Shown here: piece by piece, positions 16,570 through 24,296 of the stretch
Layout: the number at the start of each line of letters is the position of its first letter
Numbering within the stretch: the first letter of the stretch is position 1
Source: Fimenecus sp045631225
GTDB lineage: Bacteria > Bacillota > Clostridia > Oscillospirales > Acutalibacteraceae
NCBI GenBank assembly: GCA_045631225.1
Contig: JAZQUG010000016.1
Location: 1-64,000 of the forward strand
Direction: 5' to 3'
DNA: 64,000 nt
Program-made: the position numbers and the translations under genes
Notes under the pieces: model-generated
Database searches by the model: none
Told to the model about the DNA's origin: nothing
Seen by the model: the letters and a program-made list of their open reading frames with translations, nothing else

Positions 16570-17793
16570 TTATTCAGTAACAGCTGTAATACCATCAATA
16601 ATAACATTGAAGTATGGAGCCGAACGTTTTGCACTCTCGTTGAAGAATGTGCAACCGTTTACTGTTTCAACAACTTCTGTATCAGGAGTGAAATTATCGT
16701 CTGTGTCAATATCTGCCATGTATGAAGTTAATGGCTTTCCGTTAACTGTAAATGTAGAACAGTCAAAAATCTTAAGTGAACCGTCTTTAATTTTTGCAGA
16801 TACTTCATCAAGTTTTTCCTGTGTGCCTTTTGCTGCAGCAGAACCGACAGCTGTTAATTCAACAGAACCTGTTTCAATAGTGCCTGTCCAGTCAGTATCG
16901 ATTGCTTTATCATTCATTACACAATCAATGATATACTCGAAATATGGTGTCCAGTTAATTCTTGAAGCAATGATAAATGTGTTAGGACACTGTGATTCAG
17001 TTGAACCGTTATAAGAAACATTAGGAATGTTCTTTTCTTCACAAGCTGTAGGAGCACCCATAGAGTCAGCGTGCTGAGAAATTAATTTGCAACCATTGTC
17101 GATAAGTGCAAGAGCTGTTGTCTTTTCAGCTGTTTCATCGTACCAAGAGTTTGTATAACGAACTTCCATAGTAGCATTTTCTACAACTGATTTAACACCG
17201 AGATAGAATGATGTGTAACCTGAAATAACTTCTGCATATGGATGAGCACCAACATAACCGATTTTTGCATCAGCATCAGCAACTTTACCGTTTTCGTCAC
17301 CGTAGAGTTCAACAAGCTTCATACCTGCTGCAACACCTGCAAGGAAACGACCTTCGTAAATGTTAGCAAAAGCATTGTGGAAGTTAGGAAGATTTTCTGT
17401 GTGTGCCATTGTACCTGTAGCATGACAGAATTCAACTTCAGGGAATTCCTTTGCAGCTTTAATGATGTGGCTTTCATGACCGAATGAGTCAGCAAAGATA
17501 AGGTCATAATTTTCTGCCAAGTCAGCTGCCTGATCATAACAAGCTGTGTCTTCAGGAACATCAGTAACTATTGTATAATCATCAACTGTGAGTCCCTTGT
17601 TTTCACATGCTGCTTTGAAAGCATCAATGAAGTTTTTGTCATAAGTTGATGCATCACCATGCAAGCAAATAAGCGCAGCTTTGATTGTGTTTTCATTAGA
17701 CTTATCGTCTTTGTTACCGCCACATGCGGCAAATGTTGCTGTAATCATAACAAGTGCAAGAACTACAGCAAGAATTTTTTTTAGATTTTTCAT
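16570..17793 (-). CDS. BMP-family substrate-binding lipoprotein (NupN/PnrA-like)
   Basis: This 407-residue lipoprotein has a signal peptide (MKKILAVVLALVMITATFAAC-type; lipobox TFAAC at about residues 20-24) and a Ser/Asn/Lys linker. The body fits BMP-family purine nucleoside receptors: AALICLHGDASTYDKNF at the N-lobe, IFADSFGHESHI, NIYEGRFLAGVAAGM near 145 and ADSMGAP near 245. It would capture nucleosides outside the membrane and hand them to the two permeases. It is cut off from the ATPase gene by a 108-base gap with strong hairpins, and follows xpt by 55 bases. AAAGGAGAG gives a strong SD. Confidence 0.9.
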   Translation of the reverse strand: MKNLKKILAVVLALVMITATFAACGGNKDDKSNENTIKAALICLHGDASTYDKNFIDAFKAACENKGLTVDDYTIVTDVPEDTACYDQAADLAENYDLIFADSFGHESHIIKAAKEFPEVEFCHATGTMAHTENLPNFHNAFANIYEGRFLAGVAAGMKLVELYGDENGKVADADAKIGYVGAHPYAEVISGYTSFYLGVKSVVENATMEVRYTNSWYDETAEKTTALALIDNGCKLISQHADSMGAPTACEEKNIPNVSYNGSTESQCPNTFIIASRINWTPYFEYIIDCVMNDKAIDTDWTGTIETGSVELTAVGSAAAKGTQEKLDEVSAKIKDGSLKIFDCSTFTVNGKPLTSYMADIDTDDNFTPDTEVVETVNGCTFFNESAKRSAPYFNVIIDGITAVTE

Positions 17794-17848
17794 GATTCTT
17801 TTCTCTCCTTTTATTTTTGTAATATATAACAGCTTTTGCTGTAATTAC

Positions 17849-18427
17849 CTACTTTCTGAAAACAATATCTCCTGTTACGTCATCCATTTTTTCAATAATT
17901 GCCATAGACTCAACACGGATGCCTTGTTCTCTTAATTTGTCACCGCCACCTTGGTAACCTTTTTCGATTGCGATTCCGCAACCGGCAAGTGTTGCACCTG
18001 ACTGATTAACAATATCAATTAAACCGATTAAAGCGTTTCCTTTTGCAAGAAAATCATCGACAATCAGAACCGTATCATTTTGATTTAAAAAATCTTTGGA
18101 AACGATGATATCGTATGTACATTGATGAGTAAAAGATTCAACTTTACTTGTATAAACATCGCCTTTAATATTTAATGTTTTGGTTTTTTTTGCGAAAAGA
18201 AGGGGACAATTAAAGTGTTTTGCGACCATACAACCAACACCAATGCCGGAAGCTTCGATAGTAAGAACTTTGGAGACATTTGAGTCTTTAAATAAACTCT
18301 TCATTTCACGACCCATTTCATCCAATAACTCAACATCTAATTGATGGTTAAGAAAACTATCAACTTTAAGCACGTTTCCTGCAAAAACTTTTCCATCTTT
18401 AATTATTCTGTCTTCTAATAATTGCAT
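17849..18427 (-). CDS. xpt: Xanthine phosphoribosyltransferase
   Basis: This 192-residue cytosolic enzyme converts xanthine and PRPP to XMP. The PRPP loop is VLIVDDFLAKGNALIGLI (near residues 127-144). LEDRIIKDGKVFAGNVLKVDSFLNHQ at the start and LLFAKKTKTLN near 85 fit the Xpt family and distinguish it from Hpt/Apt. ATG 18427 is chosen because AAGGATGATGG lies just upstream; an earlier codon would extend into the promoter. It heads the operon with the BMP transporter, suggesting that imported nucleosides or bases feed purine salvage. No purine riboswitch is visible in its short leader. Confidence 0.9.
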   Translation of the reverse strand: MQLLEDRIIKDGKVFAGNVLKVDSFLNHQLDVELLDEMGREMKSLFKDSNVSKVLTIEASGIGVGCMVAKHFNCPLLFAKKTKTLNIKGDVYTSKVESFTHQCTYDIIVSKDFLNQNDTVLIVDDFLAKGNALIGLIDIVNQSGATLAGCGIAIEKGYQGGGDKLREQGIRVESMAIIEKMDDVTGDIVFRK

Positions 18428-18457
18428 ACCATCATCCTTTTTGCACATTATAGAGAT

Positions 18458-18486
18458 ATTATAGGACAAAATGTCAAAAAATACAA
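18458..18486 (-). promoter_or_regulatory. Promoter of the xpt-bmp operon with a dyad in the spacer
   Basis: Minus strand: TTGTAT (18486-18481), 17 bases, TATAAT (18463-18458). The spacer holds the palindrome GACAAAATGTC (18465-18475), a possible repressor site. A second TATAAT lies at 18452-18447, 19 bases from TTGACA (18477-18472), so two overlapping promoters are possible. Confidence 0.55.
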
Positions 18487-18552
18487 TATTTTTTAACTTT
18501 GTAATTCGTGGAATTTTTTCATAATTATTTGTTAAAAATAGATAAAAAGAAG

Positions 18553-18568
18553 GTTGGTTCAGACCAAC
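18553..18568 (+). promoter_or_regulatory. Inverted repeat upstream of the maltodextrin operon
   Basis: GTTGGT, TCAG, ACCAAC: a perfect 6-bp dyad ending 34 bases before the first ATG of the operon. It may be an operator for a sugar-responsive regulator or a leader hairpin; no regulator gene is near. There is no T-run, so it is not a terminator. Confidence 0.45.
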
Positions 18569-18602
18569 AGCATAAATTTATTTGTTATATTGGAGGAAAA
18601 AA

Positions 18603-19952
18603 ATGAAAAAGTTAATTTCAATTTTACTATCGTTATTTATTTTCACATCAGTTTTTACGGCATGCAGCAGAGAAAACAATACAGGAAACAATACTTCTGC
18701 ACAAAAAGTAACAACAATCAGATTTCTGAATTTTAAACCTGAAGTTGCAAATGTATATGATAAAATTGCAAAAGCTTACGAGCAAGAAACCGGTGTTAAA
18801 GTTGTAGTTGAAACTGCAGCAAGCGGAAATTATGAGCAGACATTAACAGCAAAAATGGGTACGGATGAAGCTCCCACATTGTTTCAGATAAACGGACCTA
18901 AAGGATATACCAATTGGAAAAACTATTGTGCTGATTTGTCAGATACTGAATTGTATAAACATTTAACAGACAAAAATCTTGCGATAACTGTTGATGGTAA
19001 AGTGTACGGAATCCCTTATGTGGTTGAGGGCTATGGAATTATATACAACAAGGAAATTACCGATAAATATTTCAAATCAGAAAACAAAACAACAAAACTT
19101 AATTCTATGGAAGAAATCAAAAGCTTTTCGGCACTTAAAGAAGTTGTTGAAGACATGCAGAAGAACGCAGATAAGCTTGGTATAAAAGGTGTATTTGCAA
19201 CTACATCAATGAAAACAGGTGAAGATTGGCGTTGGCATACCCATTTAGCAAATATTCCTGTTTATTATGAATTCAACAAAAATAATATTGATTTATCAAG
19301 CGAAGAAACAGCAAAAATTGAATTTATGTATTCAGAAAACTTCAAAAATATTTTTGATTTATATATAAATAATTCAACTACTGATAAAAAAGTTCTTGGT
19401 TCAAAGGTTGTTGATGAATCAATGGCTGAATTTGCTCTTGGTCAATGTGCTATGGTTCAGAACGGCAACTGGGCATGGGGCCAAATTAAAAATGTTAAAG
19501 GTAATACAGTAAAACCTGAAAATATAAAATATTTGCCGATTTATATGGGATTTGAAAATGAAGAAAATCAGGGATTGTGTATTGGCACGGAAAATTTTTT
19601 TGCAATAAATTCTAAAGCAAGTGAAGAAGAGCAAAAAGCAACTGAAGATTTTATTTATTGGCTTTTTTCAAGTGAAAAAGGAAAAACATTTGTAATTAAT
19701 GAACTTGATTTGATTTCACCGTTTGATACTTTTAAAGAAGATGAAGTGCCGGAAGACCCGCTCGCAAAAGAAGTTATCAGATGGATGAATACAGAGAATA
19801 TAGAAACAATTCCATGGAATTTTACTGTTTTCCCAAGTCAGACATTCAAAAGTGATTTTGGTTCAGCACTTTTACAATATGCTCAAGGAACAAAAACATG
19901 GAAAGACGTAAAGACTGTTTTTGTTAATCGATGGGAAAGCGAAAGCAGATAA
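18603..19952 (+). CDS. Maltodextrin/sugar ABC importer, binding lipoprotein
   Basis: This 449-residue extracellular lipoprotein has a signal peptide with lipobox VFTAC (Cys about residue 21) and a Ser/Asn/Thr linker, and belongs to solute-binding family 1. GKVYGIPYVVEGYGIIYNK near 137-155 and the Trp-rich ligand region (WRWHTHLA, NGNWAWGQ) are typical of maltose/oligosaccharide receptors. The substrate is inferred from malQ and glgP downstream in the same run. ATG 18603 is chosen with GGAGG seven bases upstream; a reading from 18582 would put the SD inside the coding region. It is the first gene of a six-gene operon. Confidence 0.9.
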   Translation: MKKLISILLSLFIFTSVFTACSRENNTGNNTSAQKVTTIRFLNFKPEVANVYDKIAKAYEQETGVKVVVETAASGNYEQTLTAKMGTDEAPTLFQINGPKGYTNWKNYCADLSDTELYKHLTDKNLAITVDGKVYGIPYVVEGYGIIYNKEITDKYFKSENKTTKLNSMEEIKSFSALKEVVEDMQKNADKLGIKGVFATTSMKTGEDWRWHTHLANIPVYYEFNKNNIDLSSEETAKIEFMYSENFKNIFDLYINNSTTDKKVLGSKVVDESMAEFALGQCAMVQNGNWAWGQIKNVKGNTVKPENIKYLPIYMGFENEENQGLCIGTENFFAINSKASEEEQKATEDFIYWLFSSEKGKTFVINELDLISPFDTFKEDEVPEDPLAKEVIRWMNTENIETIPWNFTVFPSQTFKSDFGSALLQYAQGTKTWKDVKTVFVNRWESESR

Positions 19953-19976
19953 GAAATTTTTAAGGATGGATAAATA

Positions 19977-20822
19977 ATGGAAAAGAATATAAAGAAATAT
20001 TTTCCCATATTTGTATTACCCACTTTTTTATCTTTTGCAGTTGTATTTCTTATTCCTTTTATTCTTGGTATTTATCTGTCCTTTACAGAGTTTACAACTG
20101 TAGAAAGTGCTCAATGGGTAGGATTAGAGAATTATATTAAAGCTTTTACACAGGATGATAACTTTTTGAATGCATTATGGTTTACAATAAAATTTACAAT
20201 TGTATCTGTAATTACAATCAATGTGTTTGCATTCGGATTGGCTTTGTTGTTGACAAAAGCGTTTAAAGGAACAAGCGTTTTCAGAACAGTCTTTTTCATG
20301 CCCAATTTAATTGGAGGAATTGTTCTTGGTTATATATGGAATTTGCTGATTAATTCTATTTTAGGTATTTTTGGTTACGATATAACCTATGATGCTGATT
20401 ATGGCTTCTGGGGACTTGTATTTCTTTTGAATTGGCAGTTAATAGGTTATATGATGGTTATTTATATTGCCGGGCTACAAAATATTCCTCATGAACTTAA
20501 TGAAGCCGCATTAATTGATGGTGCGTCATCATTTTCAATCCTGAAAAACATAAAAATACCGATGGTAATGCCATCGGTTACAATATGTTTGTTTTTGACA
20601 TTAACAAATTCCTTTAAATTATTTGACCAGAATTTAGCATTAACAGGTGGCGCTCCTGCAAGAGAAACATCAATGCTTGCACTTGATATTTATAATACAT
20701 TTTACGGAAGAATAGGATGGCAAGGCGTTGGACAGGCAAAAGCGGTAGTTTTTTTTATTATTGTTGCTGTTATTGCATTTATTCAGCTTAAATTAACAGG
20801 AAGAAAAGAGGTTGAACATTAG
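19977..20822 (+). CDS. Maltodextrin ABC importer, permease 1 (MalF-like)
   Basis: This 281-residue inner-membrane protein has six predicted membrane segments. The EAA loop NEAALIDGASSFSILKNIKIP (near residues 178-198) is the contact with the ATPase and fits the UgpA/MalF subfamily of sugar permeases. It pairs with the permease at 20822-21661, whose GTG start overlaps this gene's TAG by one base. A 24-base gap separates it from the binding protein. Sugar specificity comes from operon context, not from this sequence. Confidence 0.9.
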   Translation: MEKNIKKYFPIFVLPTFLSFAVVFLIPFILGIYLSFTEFTTVESAQWVGLENYIKAFTQDDNFLNALWFTIKFTIVSVITINVFAFGLALLLTKAFKGTSVFRTVFFMPNLIGGIVLGYIWNLLINSILGIFGYDITYDADYGFWGLVFLLNWQLIGYMMVIYIAGLQNIPHELNEAALIDGASSFSILKNIKIPMVMPSVTICLFLTLTNSFKLFDQNLALTGGAPARETSMLALDIYNTFYGRIGWQGVGQAKAVVFFIIVAVIAFIQLKLTGRKEVEH

Positions 20823-21661
20823 TGAAAAATAATTATAAATTATCAAATATATTTTCATTTTCTTTTCTTTTACTGTTATCATTAATTTTTCTTTTTCCTA
20901 TATATTTAGTTTTAATTAATTCCTTTAAATCAAAATTTAATATTATAGGAGAGCCATTCAGTTTTCCTGATAGTGAAACTTTTGTCGGTTTAGAAAACTA
21001 TTTGAACGGTATTGAATCCTCAGGCCTAATTGGTGCCTTTATAAGAACTTTAATAATTACTGTTGGTTCAGTTGCAGCAATTGTTGTTTTTACTTCTATG
21101 ACTGCATGGTACCTTACAAGAGTAAAAAATAAAATTAACAGAACAATTTATTACTTGTTTATTTTTAGTATGATTGTTCCTTTTCAGATGGTAATGTTTA
21201 CAATGACATCTGTAAGTGCAAGGTTAGGATTAAACAGTGTTTTGGGTATTATTCCTGTTTATCTTGGTTTTGGTTCAGGCTTGTCTGTTTTTATGTTCAG
21301 TGGTTTTATTAAAGGATTACCTCGTGAGATAGAAGAAGCGGCAATGATAGACGGTTGTAGTCCATTGAAATCATTTTTTTACGTTATTTTTCCGATTCTT
21401 AAACCGACTGCAATTACAGTTGCAATATTAAATGCTATGTGGATTTGGAATGACTTTTTGTTGCCGTATCTTTTATTGGGTTCAGGGAACAAAACCCTAT
21501 CAGTTGCAATCCAGTTGACAATGCAGGGTGCATATGGAGCAATTGATTGGGGTGGCTTTATGGCTATGCTTGTTCTCTCAGTAATTCCAATAATCATTTT
21601 CTATTTACTGTGTCAGAAATATATTATTAAAGGTGTTATAGATGGCGCCGTGAAAGGATAA
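20822..21661 (+). CDS. Maltodextrin ABC importer, permease 2 (MalG-like)
   Basis: This 279-residue permease has six membrane segments and an EAA loop EEAAMIDGCSPLKSFFYVIFP near residues 170-190, as in MalG/UgpE. GTG at 20822-20824 is the start, with AGAGG upstream inside the previous gene. It forms the channel with the 19977-20822 permease. The stop is five bases before the ATPase start. The usual periplasmic-side segment near residues 38-65 (IIGEPFSFPDSETFVGLENY) is present. Confidence 0.9.
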   Translation: MKNNYKLSNIFSFSFLLLLSLIFLFPIYLVLINSFKSKFNIIGEPFSFPDSETFVGLENYLNGIESSGLIGAFIRTLIITVGSVAAIVVFTSMTAWYLTRVKNKINRTIYYLFIFSMIVPFQMVMFTMTSVSARLGLNSVLGIIPVYLGFGSGLSVFMFSGFIKGLPREIEEAAMIDGCSPLKSFFYVIFPILKPTAITVAILNAMWIWNDFLLPYLLLGSGNKTLSVAIQLTMQGAYGAIDWGGFMAMLVLSVIPIIIFYLLCQKYIIKGVIDGAVKG

Positions 21662-21665
21662 ATAT

Positions 21666-22760
21666 ATGGCTTCGATAGTTCTGAAAAATATAAAGAAAAC
21701 ATATGAGGATGGAGTAACCGTAATTGATAATCTTAATTTGGATATTAAAGATAAAGAATTTATCATTCTTGTCGGACCATCAGGATGCGGAAAATCAACT
21801 ACACTTCGAATGATTGCAGGCCTTGAGGAAATAACTGACGGAGAGCTTTATATTGGTGATAAGGTTGTGAATACTGTTTCACCAAAAGACAGAGACATTG
21901 CGATGGTGTTTCAAAGTTATGCTCTCTATCCTCATATGACAGTTTATAAAAACATGGCATTCGGATTGAAAAACAGAAAAGTGCCTAAGGAAGAAATTGA
22001 TAAAAAGGTCAGAGCAGCTGCAAAGATGCTTGATATTGAAGATTACCTTAACCGTAAGCCAAGAGCATTATCAGGTGGTCAGAGACAAAGAGTCGCACTT
22101 GGTCGTGCAATGGTTCGTGAACCAGCGGTTTTCTTACTTGATGAACCATTATCTAATCTTGATGCAAAGCTTCGAACAGAAATGAGAAGCAGAATATCAA
22201 TTCTTCATAAAGAACTTAGAACAACATTTGTTTATGTAACACATGACCAGACTGAAGCTATGACTATGGCTGACAGAATCGTTGTTATGAAAGATGGTGT
22301 TGTCCAGCAATTTGATACACCACAGGTACTGTATAATCATCCGCAGAATGTTTTTGTTGCCGGATTCATAGGCTCACCACAGATGAATTTTATTGATGCT
22401 TTTATTAAAAATTCAAACAATAGTTACTACGCTGATTTTTCCGGTTACAGAATAAAGTTACCCAAAAGAATGCATAAATGGCTTAATAAATATATTGATA
22501 AAGAGGTTATATTCGGAATAAGACCTGAAAATATGTCAATTTCTCATGTTCAAGATGAAAATACAATAAAGCTACACATTGATATTGCAGAAATGACAGG
22601 TGCAGATTACTTTTTGTATGGTAAACTGGATAATAAGAAAATTATTGCAAATGTTGCATCAAATCAGAATATTGAGAGTGAAAAAGACTATTTTTTAAAA
22701 TTAGATGTTGACAGAATTCATATCTTTGATAAAATCAATGAAAGACTAATATGTGATTGA
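21666..22760 (+). CDS. Sugar ABC importer ATP-binding protein (MsmX/UgpC-like)
   Basis: This 364-residue ATPase energizes sugar uptake. Motifs in order: Walker A GPSGCGKST (about 36-44), Q-loop VFQSYALYPHMTV, signature LSGGQRQRVALGRAMVR (near 136), Walker B FLLDEPLSNLDAKLR and switch His in YVTHDQTEAMTM. The C-terminal TOBE/OB regulatory domain (from about 240, with GIRPENMSI) is a little shorter than in MalK. MsmX-type proteins often serve several sugar importers in Firmicutes. That is possible here, but it is encoded with its own permeases in this operon. Confidence 0.92.
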   Translation: MASIVLKNIKKTYEDGVTVIDNLNLDIKDKEFIILVGPSGCGKSTTLRMIAGLEEITDGELYIGDKVVNTVSPKDRDIAMVFQSYALYPHMTVYKNMAFGLKNRKVPKEEIDKKVRAAAKMLDIEDYLNRKPRALSGGQRQRVALGRAMVREPAVFLLDEPLSNLDAKLRTEMRSRISILHKELRTTFVYVTHDQTEAMTMADRIVVMKDGVVQQFDTPQVLYNHPQNVFVAGFIGSPQMNFIDAFIKNSNNSYYADFSGYRIKLPKRMHKWLNKYIDKEVIFGIRPENMSISHVQDENTIKLHIDIAEMTGADYFLYGKLDNKKIIANVASNQNIESEKDYFLKLDVDRIHIFDKINERLICD

Positions 22761-22799
22761 CATTTTATTTGAAAATAATTTATTCTTGTTGGTGATATT

Positions 22800-24296
22800 A
22801 TGAGAGCAAGTGGTGTTTTGATGCACATTTCATCTTTACCGGGTGATACGGGAATTGGTACGTTAGGTAAAGAAGCTTATGATTTTGTTGATTTTTTAGA
22901 GAATAGCGGACAGACATATTGGCAGGTTTTGCCTTTGTGTCCTACAAGTTATGGCGATTCTCCATATCAATCTTTTTCAACATTTGCAGGTAATCCATAT
23001 TTTATTGATTTTGATTTGCTTTGTAAAGAAGATTTACTTAAAGAGAGCGATTATTCAAAAATAAAGTGGTGTGGTAATCCTGAAAAAATAGATTATAAAT
23101 TATTATATAAGAATCGTTTTAAAGTTTTAAGAAAAGCTTTTGATAATTTTAATCTGAATAATGATAAATATATCGCGTTTTGTAATGACAATTCATTTTG
23201 GCTTGATGATTTTGCTTTGTATATGTCATTAAAAAACTCATTCGACGGAAAACCATGGAATGAGTGGTCGCAAGATCTGAAAACAAGAAACGATAAAAGC
23301 GTTTCTAAAGTGAAAACAGAATTAAATGAAGAAATTGAGTTTCAAAAGTTTATTCAATATGTTTTCTTTAAACAATGGAATGATTTAAAGAAATATGCAA
23401 ATGAAAACGGGATAAAAATAATTGGTGATATTCCAATTTATGTTGCAGGAGACAGTGCAGATGTTTGGGCAAATCCAAAGCAATTTTTACTTGATGAAGA
23501 TTGTAATCCCATTGAAGTAGCAGGTTGTCCTCCTGATGCATTTTCTGATGATGGTCAATTATGGGGCAATCCGTTATACGATTGGGATTATATGAAAAAA
23601 GACGGATTTTCATGGTGGAAAAACCGAATTGAGCACTTGTGCAAAATGTGTGATGTAATCCGTATAGACCATTTCAGAGGCTTTGAGTCTTTTTATTGTA
23701 TTCCGGCTGATTCAAAAACTGCAAAAATAGGTGAGTGGCGAAAAGGACCGGGCATTGAATTCTTTAAGGAAATTGAAAAAACTCTTGGTAAAAAAGATAT
23801 TATTGCTGAAGATTTAGGATATCTGACACCTGCTGTTAAAAGGATGCTTAAACAAAGTAAATATCCTGGTATGAAAGTCCTACAGTTTGCTTTTGATACG
23901 GATGAGGATAATGATTATCTTCTTCATAATTTTACAAAAAATTCAGTAGCTTATGCCGGTACTCACGATAATGACACAATAATCGGCTATATGACAAAAA
24001 CTGCTCCTAGAAAAACACGAAAAAGAGCAAAAGAATATCTTCGCCTGACAAGAAAAGAAGGCTACAACTGGGGATTTATGAAAGCTGTATGGTCAAGTAA
24101 TTCCGATACTGCAATTGTAACAATGCAGGATTTGTTAGGACTTGGTAATGAAACTAGGATGAATTATCCTTCAACAGTTACAGATAACTGGCAATGGCGA
24201 GCAAAGCCTGACTATTTAACTGATGAATTGACTGAAAAGTTAAGATATTATACAAATCTCTATCAGAGAATTCCAAAAAAGAAAAGAGTAAAATAA
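22800..24296 (+). CDS. malQ: 4-alpha-glucanotransferase (amylomaltase)
   Basis: This 498-residue cytosolic GH77 enzyme transfers alpha-1,4-glucan segments, disproportionating maltodextrins into glucose and longer chains for phosphorylase. Motifs: SSLPGDTGIGTLG at the N-terminus, RIDHFRGFESFYCIP (catalytic Asp near residue 289), EDLGYLTPAVKR (acid/base Glu near 341) and YAGTHDNDT (third acid near 390). The length matches the bacterial DPE1-type family. No signal peptide. It lies 39 bases after the ATPase gene and its stop directly abuts the glgP start, so imported maltodextrins and these two enzymes form one pathway. Confidence 0.95.
   Translation: MRASGVLMHISSLPGDTGIGTLGKEAYDFVDFLENSGQTYWQVLPLCPTSYGDSPYQSFSTFAGNPYFIDFDLLCKEDLLKESDYSKIKWCGNPEKIDYKLLYKNRFKVLRKAFDNFNLNNDKYIAFCNDNSFWLDDFALYMSLKNSFDGKPWNEWSQDLKTRNDKSVSKVKTELNEEIEFQKFIQYVFFKQWNDLKKYANENGIKIIGDIPIYVAGDSADVWANPKQFLLDEDCNPIEVAGCPPDAFSDDGQLWGNPLYDWDYMKKDGFSWWKNRIEHLCKMCDVIRIDHFRGFESFYCIPADSKTAKIGEWRKGPGIEFFKEIEKTLGKKDIIAEDLGYLTPAVKRMLKQSKYPGMKVLQFAFDTDEDNDYLLHNFTKNSVAYAGTHDNDTIIGYMTKTAPRKTRKRAKEYLRLTRKEGYNWGFMKAVWSSNSDTAIVTMQDLLGLGNETRMNYPSTVTDNWQWRAKPDYLTDELTEKLRYYTNLYQRIPKKKRVK

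Noticed and set aside
17820..17848. Terminator between xpt and the BMP gene (ACAGC/GCTGT hairpin)
   Set aside because: The stem is only five base pairs and no T-run follows on the minus strand, so transcription probably continues.
18428..18560. Purine riboswitch upstream of xpt
   Set aside because: The conserved core and paired loops of the guanine/adenine aptamer are absent; the leader is too short after the promoter.
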